Assembly (NCBI GenBank): GCA_026399475.1
Contig: JAPLQY010000068.1
Span: 1 to 64,000, forward strand
Direction: 5' to 3'
From: Rhodocyclales bacterium
GTDB taxonomy: Bacteria; Pseudomonadota; Gammaproteobacteria; Burkholderiales; Rhodocyclaceae
DNA length: 64,000 nt
A model generated the notes under the pieces. It was given only the letters and a program-made list of their open reading frames with translations, ran no database searches and was not told the DNA's origin. Shown in pieces: positions 58,273 through 64,000 of the stretch. The translations under genes were made by a program, and so were the position numbers. Numbering within the stretch: position 1 is the stretch's first letter; every line of letters starts with the position of its first letter.

Positions 58273-59895
58273 TCAGGCCGCCTCTTTCGGATGCGTCGCC
58301 ACTACGACAGGAGATGTCATTTTCAGGGTTGTCAGCATGAAGCCCTCGGCATCGGATTCATAGATCAATTGTGCGCCCTGATCCGGCAGCAGCGAACGGA
58401 CCAGGCGCAAGCCGGTGCCGAGGCCCTGCCCGGTGTCGATGTTGAAATCGGGCGCGGCACTCAGGGCATTGCGGATGACAATTCGTGCGCTGATGCCGTC
58501 GGCGCTCAGCGACACGGTCGGATCGCGACCGCCCTCAGGTGAATGCTTGACGGAATTGAGGATCAGTTCATTGAGCACCAATGCAACCGGAATGGCTTCG
58601 TCGCTGTCGATCCGTACAGGCCTGAAGGTGGTTTGCTCGTGCTCTATGTCGAACAGCACCGGACGCTGCGACAGATCCGAAACCGTCTTGCAGATATTGC
58701 TGACGCTGTCACACAGCCGAATGGCCTCGTCGGGACCGGCACTTTGCAAGCCATGAACGACGGCGATGGCATGGACCTGGCTGATCGCCGTTTCCAGCTG
58801 CGGGTCGAGTTCGACAAACTTGCCCAGTTCGCGCTGCAGCAACCCGGCAACGCTTTGCAGATTGTTCTTGATCCGGTGATGCACTTCGCGCACCAGGGTG
58901 TCGCGTTGAGCGGCCAGTTCGACGCGGCGCTGCTCATCCCTGTCCCGCAGCTCGGTGATGTCGGAAATGCAACTGATGTAGCCGACCGGCTTGCCACGCT
59001 CGTCCAGTTCGACGGTCGCTTCGCTGAGCACCCAGCGCACCGTTCCATCGGGCCTCAGTACCCGCCATTCGAGCGGCTTCGGTTGGCGAGCGGACATATC
59101 CCGGCGCCATTCCGCCAGCACACGGTCGCGGTCCTCCGGATACATGACGCGCAGCCAGCCGTCGCCCAGCAGTTCCTCCACCGGTCGCCCGGTTCCCTCC
59201 GCGCAGCGCAAGTTGGCGTAGATACACTGGCCCTGTACATCAATGCGGAGAATCGCCGCCGGCGATATCTGCGCCAGGCGACGGAAGGACTCCTCGCTGC
59301 GGGACAGCGCCAGTTCGATACGCTTGCGTTCGCCGATGTCGCTCAACACGATGCGCAGCACCGGTACACCATCCTCCTGCGCGGCGGTGGCCGTCAAATG
59401 CGCCCAGAATTGCGTGCCATCATTCTTCAACATTCGCAACTCGCAGGATTGCGGACCATCGCTTCCTGCAAGCTGTCTATGGAACAGGTAGTAGATGTCC
59501 TGATCATCCTCGAGGATGAACCGGGGAAAAGGCTGCTTGACCGGCGCGCCCCGGGCCAGGCCCAGCAGGCTGGCGGCGGTAAGGTTGGCTTGCAGGATCC
59601 GGCGGCCTTGCGCGCTGACGGTGCAATGGCCTACCGGTGCCAGATCGTAGAGATCCAGGTAACGTGCCCGCTCGGCTTCCCGTGCCGCCTCCGATTCGCG
59701 CAATTTCTCGTTCTGCATTTCCAGTTCAATCTGGTGCACCTGGAGTTCGTGCAGCAGTTCTTCGGCCGGGCGCGCAGGAGGCGCTGTCATTGGAGCGCAT
59801 CCCGTGGTCTTGAGCCACGTCGGGGGCACTTCCATCGGGGCGCCGGCAAGCTGCGCGTCGGCTGCCCCGCTCGTCCTGGATACTTTCTTGTCCAC
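58273..59895 (-). CDS. PAS-PAS sensor kinase of the HisKA_2/HWE type
   Basis: A 540-residue soluble kinase. An N-terminal coiled coil (LHELQVHQIELEMQNEKLRE) leads into PAS domains at about residues 75-195 and 205-325. The HisKA_2 domain contains the acceptor His339 in REVHHRIKNNLQSVAGLL, followed by a HATPase domain with VLNELILNSVKHS and GQGLGTGLRLV. This kinase type typically pairs with ANTAR regulators, as here, where the regulator gene is two bases downstream. No membrane segment, so the signal is cytoplasmic, likely redox or a small molecule through the PAS domains. Confidence 0.9.
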   Translation of the reverse strand: MDKKVSRTSGAADAQLAGAPMEVPPTWLKTTGCAPMTAPPARPAEELLHELQVHQIELEMQNEKLRESEAAREAERARYLDLYDLAPVGHCTVSAQGRRILQANLTAASLLGLARGAPVKQPFPRFILEDDQDIYYLFHRQLAGSDGPQSCELRMLKNDGTQFWAHLTATAAQEDGVPVLRIVLSDIGERKRIELALSRSEESFRRLAQISPAAILRIDVQGQCIYANLRCAEGTGRPVEELLGDGWLRVMYPEDRDRVLAEWRRDMSARQPKPLEWRVLRPDGTVRWVLSEATVELDERGKPVGYISCISDITELRDRDEQRRVELAAQRDTLVREVHHRIKNNLQSVAGLLQRELGKFVELDPQLETAISQVHAIAVVHGLQSAGPDEAIRLCDSVSNICKTVSDLSQRPVLFDIEHEQTTFRPVRIDSDEAIPVALVLNELILNSVKHSPEGGRDPTVSLSADGISARIVIRNALSAAPDFNIDTGQGLGTGLRLVRSLLPDQGAQLIYESDAEGFMLTTLKMTSPVVVATHPKEAA

Positions 59896-60063
59896 GGAAT
59901 TCCCTTTCGACCCGCGTCGAGATGCGTTTTCTTGCGAATGCTACTACTGATTTCCGCGGCACGAGAATGCTCTTTGCGTGCCGGGCGCATTTGAAACTGT
60001 CGGTCAGGATCGGAAATCCCGGACTTGCTGGTAGGCTGCCGGTTTGCGCAAAGAGAAACGAAA

Positions 60064-60339
60064 GTGGCGACAAACAGGCGATCAATGCTGCTGCGGTGGC
60101 TGGCGGACCGGCTCGCTCGGCGTGAGGCATTGTCCCCGGAGCTGAAACAAGGCAGGGAGCTGCTTGCCGCGATTGACGCCGGGGGCATACCGCTCAATCC
60201 GGCGATCATCAACCGGATCGCGCGCAACCTGGGGCTGGAAGTCTCCACCAGCGCTGCGGTGGAGGAAACCATAGGGCGCATCCGCGCAGCGGTCGAGCGA
60301 GGGACGAACGCGTTTTCGGCAGAGGACGGTTTGCGGTAG
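60064..60339 (+). CDS. Small conserved-looking protein of unknown function
   Basis: A 91-residue basic protein with a well-formed, largely helical sequence (ELKQGRELLAAIDAGGIPLN, then PAIINRIARNLGLEVS) and no cysteines. The start is GTG at the beginning of VATNRRSMLLRW; the Met seven codons later is an alternative. It is divergent from the HWE-type kinase and 42 bases ahead of phosphoglucomutase. No membrane segment or known motif is visible. Confidence 0.6.
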   Translation: MATNRRSMLLRWLADRLARREALSPELKQGRELLAAIDAGGIPLNPAIINRIARNLGLEVSTSAAVEETIGRIRAAVERGTNAFSAEDGLR

Positions 60340-62037
<1,698 letters not shown>

Positions 62038-62065
62038 ACGGGACGCCCGTCGATGCGCGTTTCGT

Positions 62066-62112
62066 ATCCCCTCCCCAGCCATCTCCTTCAAGGGGAGGGC
62101 TGGGGAGGGGAT
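62066..62112. terminator. Perfect 15-bp inverted repeat after pgm
   Basis: ATCCCCTCCCCAGCC and GGCTGGGGAGGGGAT are exactly complementary around a 17-base loop. It lies 29 bases beyond the pgm stop. There is no T-tract, so it may be a processing or partial terminator structure or a dispersed repeat; G-rich arms resemble the repeats at 19271 and 26868. Confidence 0.5.
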
Positions 62113-62311
62113 GGGAATGGGGCTCGAGAGGCAGATACCCGCGCAGCGACTGCCGCGTCCGGTTCCGTGACGGCTTCTTTACGCCGACCTGGGCGAATGC
62201 AGCCGGAGTTACATGGGCTTACATCTGCGGGTCAGCGTTTCCTGCCCGCTACACGTTATGGTCACTACGGGCCGACGACATGTGCCCATCAACCGGAACA
62301 AGGAGACTTTC

Positions 62312-62647
62312 ATGAAACTCAGTACACTGACTATCGCAGCAGCGCTGATCGCCGGCCTTTCCCTCAACGCACAGGCGCAGACCGGCACCGCGCCGGCAGC
62401 TACGCCGCAGATGAAGCAGGACAAGGAAAAGCTTCAGGCCGACCGCGCCGCGCTCAAGGCGGACGTCGACAAGGCCAGGGCCGACAAGGCGGCGGGCAAC
62501 AAGGATGCGCTCAAGGCCGATCGGGAGAAGATCAAGGCCGACCGTGCGACATTGAAGACCGATCGTGCGACGCTGAAGGCCGACCGGGAAAAGCTGCGCG
62601 CCGAGAAGCGCGCGGCGAAGAAAGACCAGCCCGCCAAGGCCAACTGA
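62312..62647 (+). CDS. Secreted charged coiled-coil protein
   Basis: A 111-residue protein: a signal peptide (LTIAAALIAGLSLNAQAQ) followed by an almost continuous run of Lys/Asp/Ala/Arg-rich helix with imperfect seven-residue repeats of the LKADREK type. It would form a long, highly charged helix or coiled coil in the periplasm. The start has AAGGAGACTTTC. The composition is extreme: almost no aromatic or cysteine residues. No family assignment; a periplasmic scaffold or stress protein is a guess. Confidence 0.75.
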   Translation: MKLSTLTIAAALIAGLSLNAQAQTGTAPAATPQMKQDKEKLQADRAALKADVDKARADKAAGNKDALKADREKIKADRATLKTDRATLKADREKLRAEKRAAKKDQPAKAN

Positions 62648-62925
62648 TCCCTGCTTTTGTCTTGAAACCCGCCGTACGCAGCGATGCGGACGGCGGCATG
62701 CGCCGGGTGCCGGATAGCCCGGCTTTCATTGCGCTAGAACCAGCGCTCCTTCGAAAGCGCAATTGATTACAAACATCTTTTTATCACCGACTCGCTGAAC
62801 TCTAAAGTATTGTTGGATTATTCCGTTGTTGTTTCATGAGCCGGCTGCCAGGGGGGACTTCGAGTACTCCATGACCTGTGCCCTCAAGTGCTCTCACGCC
62901 CTGTGTTCGGAAATGGTGAAACAAG

Positions 62926-64000
62926 ATGGTTGAAACGCTCGTCGAAATCGAGCCATACAGGCTGAGGCCCGGCATGTATGTTCATCTGGACCTGGGCTGG
63001 ATGGATCATCCGTTTCCGTGGAATCGTTTCAAGATCAGGACCGAAGCGGAAGTCCGGGCCTTGTGCAGCCTCGGGTTGACGACGGTGCGCTACTGCCGTG
63101 AACGAAGCGACACCGAGCCTCTGCTTGCCGATGCGCCGTCCATCGTCCACGAACGGGTTCCCGAAGTGACACCACAGGCCCGCAGCGAGATGGCGGCCAT
63201 CTTCGAGGAAAAGCGCCGCCGCAAGGAGTCGCTGGCGAAATACCGCGCAACGATCGCCGAAGCCAAGCGGATGCTGGCCGTGTCGGGCGAAACCATGCGC
63301 AGCATTCACGGTGATGTCTTCGCGCGCCCGCAGGCCAGCCTGGAATCGGCAGGCAGCATGATTGAAGGATTCATGGAGCAGTTGCCACGCGCCGACGATC
63401 TGGTCCTGTATTCGATCAACGACAGAACCGCGGGCGCTGCGATCTACAACCACTCGGTGAATGTCGCCATCCTCGGCCTCATGCTGGCGCGGAATCTGGA
63501 TCTTTCTGCCGAGGCCATCATGCAGCTCGGCATGGGTTGCGTCTTTCACGACATCGGACTGGTACAGATCCCGGCGCGCATCAGGAACAAGACGGAGGCC
63601 ATGACGGCACCGGAAAAGGCGCTGTTCGAGGACCATTGCATGCTCGGCGAGCGGATAGCCCGCGCTGCCGGCCTGTCGCCATCCGCCGTCGAAATTGTCA
63701 TGCAGCATCACGAACTGGTGGATGGCAGCGGCTACCCGAAGAAACTGCTCGGGAGCCAGAGTTCCCCGCTTGCCCGCCTCGTCGCAATCATCGAGATCTA
63801 CGAGCATTTCTGCAACTCGCCCAATCCCGCCCTGAGTCTTACGCCGCATGAGGCCATGTCACAGCTTTTCGTTCGCTACCGGTCCAGGCTGGACCCCGAA
63901 ATGCTTCAGTCCTTCATCCACATGATGGGCGTGTATCCTCCCGGCAGCATCGTGGTCCTTTCGAACGACACCTACGGGGTTGTCCTGTCGGTGGCCTCGC
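62926..64000 (+). CDS. DUF3391-HD-GYP c-di-GMP phosphodiesterase (3' end outside window)
   Basis: 358 residues are visible and the frame remains open at the window end. The N-terminal domain (IEPYRLRPGMYVHLDLGWMD, with PWNRFKI) is the DUF3391 type that precedes HD-GYP domains. The HD-GYP domain shows NHSVNVAILGLMLA, the HD pair His208-Asp209 in CVFHDIGLVQIP, and HHELVDGSGYP at about residue 264. Such enzymes hydrolyse c-di-GMP. It complements the GGDEF-EAL protein in this window. The start is fixed by an in-frame stop three codons upstream. Confidence 0.9.
   Translation, partial: MVETLVEIEPYRLRPGMYVHLDLGWMDHPFPWNRFKIRTEAEVRALCSLGLTTVRYCRERSDTEPLLADAPSIVHERVPEVTPQARSEMAAIFEEKRRRKESLAKYRATIAEAKRMLAVSGETMRSIHGDVFARPQASLESAGSMIEGFMEQLPRADDLVLYSINDRTAGAAIYNHSVNVAILGLMLARNLDLSAEAIMQLGMGCVFHDIGLVQIPARIRNKTEAMTAPEKALFEDHCMLGERIARAAGLSPSAVEIVMQHHELVDGSGYPKKLLGSQSSPLARLVAIIEIYEHFCNSPNPALSLTPHEAMSQLFVRYRSRLDPEMLQSFIHMMGVYPPGSIVVLSNDTYGVVLSVAS

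Overview
The window looks like the chromosome of a GC-rich betaproteobacterium, probably a Rhodocyclales- or Nitrosomonadales-like facultative anaerobe. This is inferred from codon usage, the gene families present (Rnf, heme-copper oxidase-type NO reductase, MmsA, many PAS/GGDEF/two-component proteins) and the dense, mostly co-directional operons. No rRNA or other strong taxonomic marker is present.

Region 1 (1-4430) is a stretch of integron gene-cassette array: four full or nearly full attC sites plus one truncated site, all in one orientation. The cassettes carry two secreted proteins of unknown function, a HigBA-type toxin-antitoxin pair, and a second toxin-antitoxin cassette whose toxin is broken. 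An IS1182-type element is wedged between two attC core sites. No integrase is visible. The array ends in a half attC joined to a gene that has lost its 5' end.

Region 2 (4430-13030) holds a 956-residue protein that combines peptidoglycan-binding, GH19-type muralytic, papain-like protease and alpha/beta-hydrolase modules. It also holds a membrane histidine kinase, a GFA-type protein, an NTF2-like protein, a GNAT acetyltransferase, a secreted pentapeptide-repeat protein and a monoacylglycerol-lipase-like hydrolase.

Region 3 (13378-24945) is one long operon: rnfB, a very large nifJ (pyruvate:ferredoxin oxidoreductase), rnfC, rnfD, rnfG, rnfE, rnfA, an NqrM-like four-cysteine membrane protein and a ferredoxin-NADP reductase. 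It links a 2-oxoacid, ferredoxin, NAD(P)H and an ion gradient. Convergent to it (24953-29009) is an electron-transfer operon: a di-heme cytochrome b fused to a ferredoxin and an MvhD-like domain, an anchored protein of unknown function, a second cytochrome b, and a 2Fe-2S flavin reductase joined to that cytochrome out of frame.

Region 4 (29104-33468) encodes a heme-copper oxidase-type complex (small subunit, CuA subunit II, subunit I), heme O synthase and a Sco/SenC protein. Subunit I keeps all metal-binding histidines but has Gln in place of the catalytic cross-linked Tyr. With the gene order this suggests an sNOR-type nitric oxide reductase (NorSY-SenC). A near-consensus FNR/Dnr box lies upstream.

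Region 5 (33687-42056) is catabolic: an MBL-fold hydrolase, a GMC oxidoreductase, MmsA, tRNA-Asp, and a three-gene flavin/Fe-S/flavin operon.

Region 6 (42179-59895) is a signalling island on the minus strand: a chemoreceptor, a response regulator, two tandem hybrid kinases with the remains of a third, a PAS-GGDEF-EAL protein, and an ANTAR regulator with its HWE/HisKA_2-type kinase. Two of these genes share a homologous upstream leader containing a conserved hairpin.

Region 7 (60064-64000) has a small conserved protein, phosphoglucomutase, a secreted charged coiled-coil protein and the start of an HD-GYP phosphodiesterase that runs off the window.
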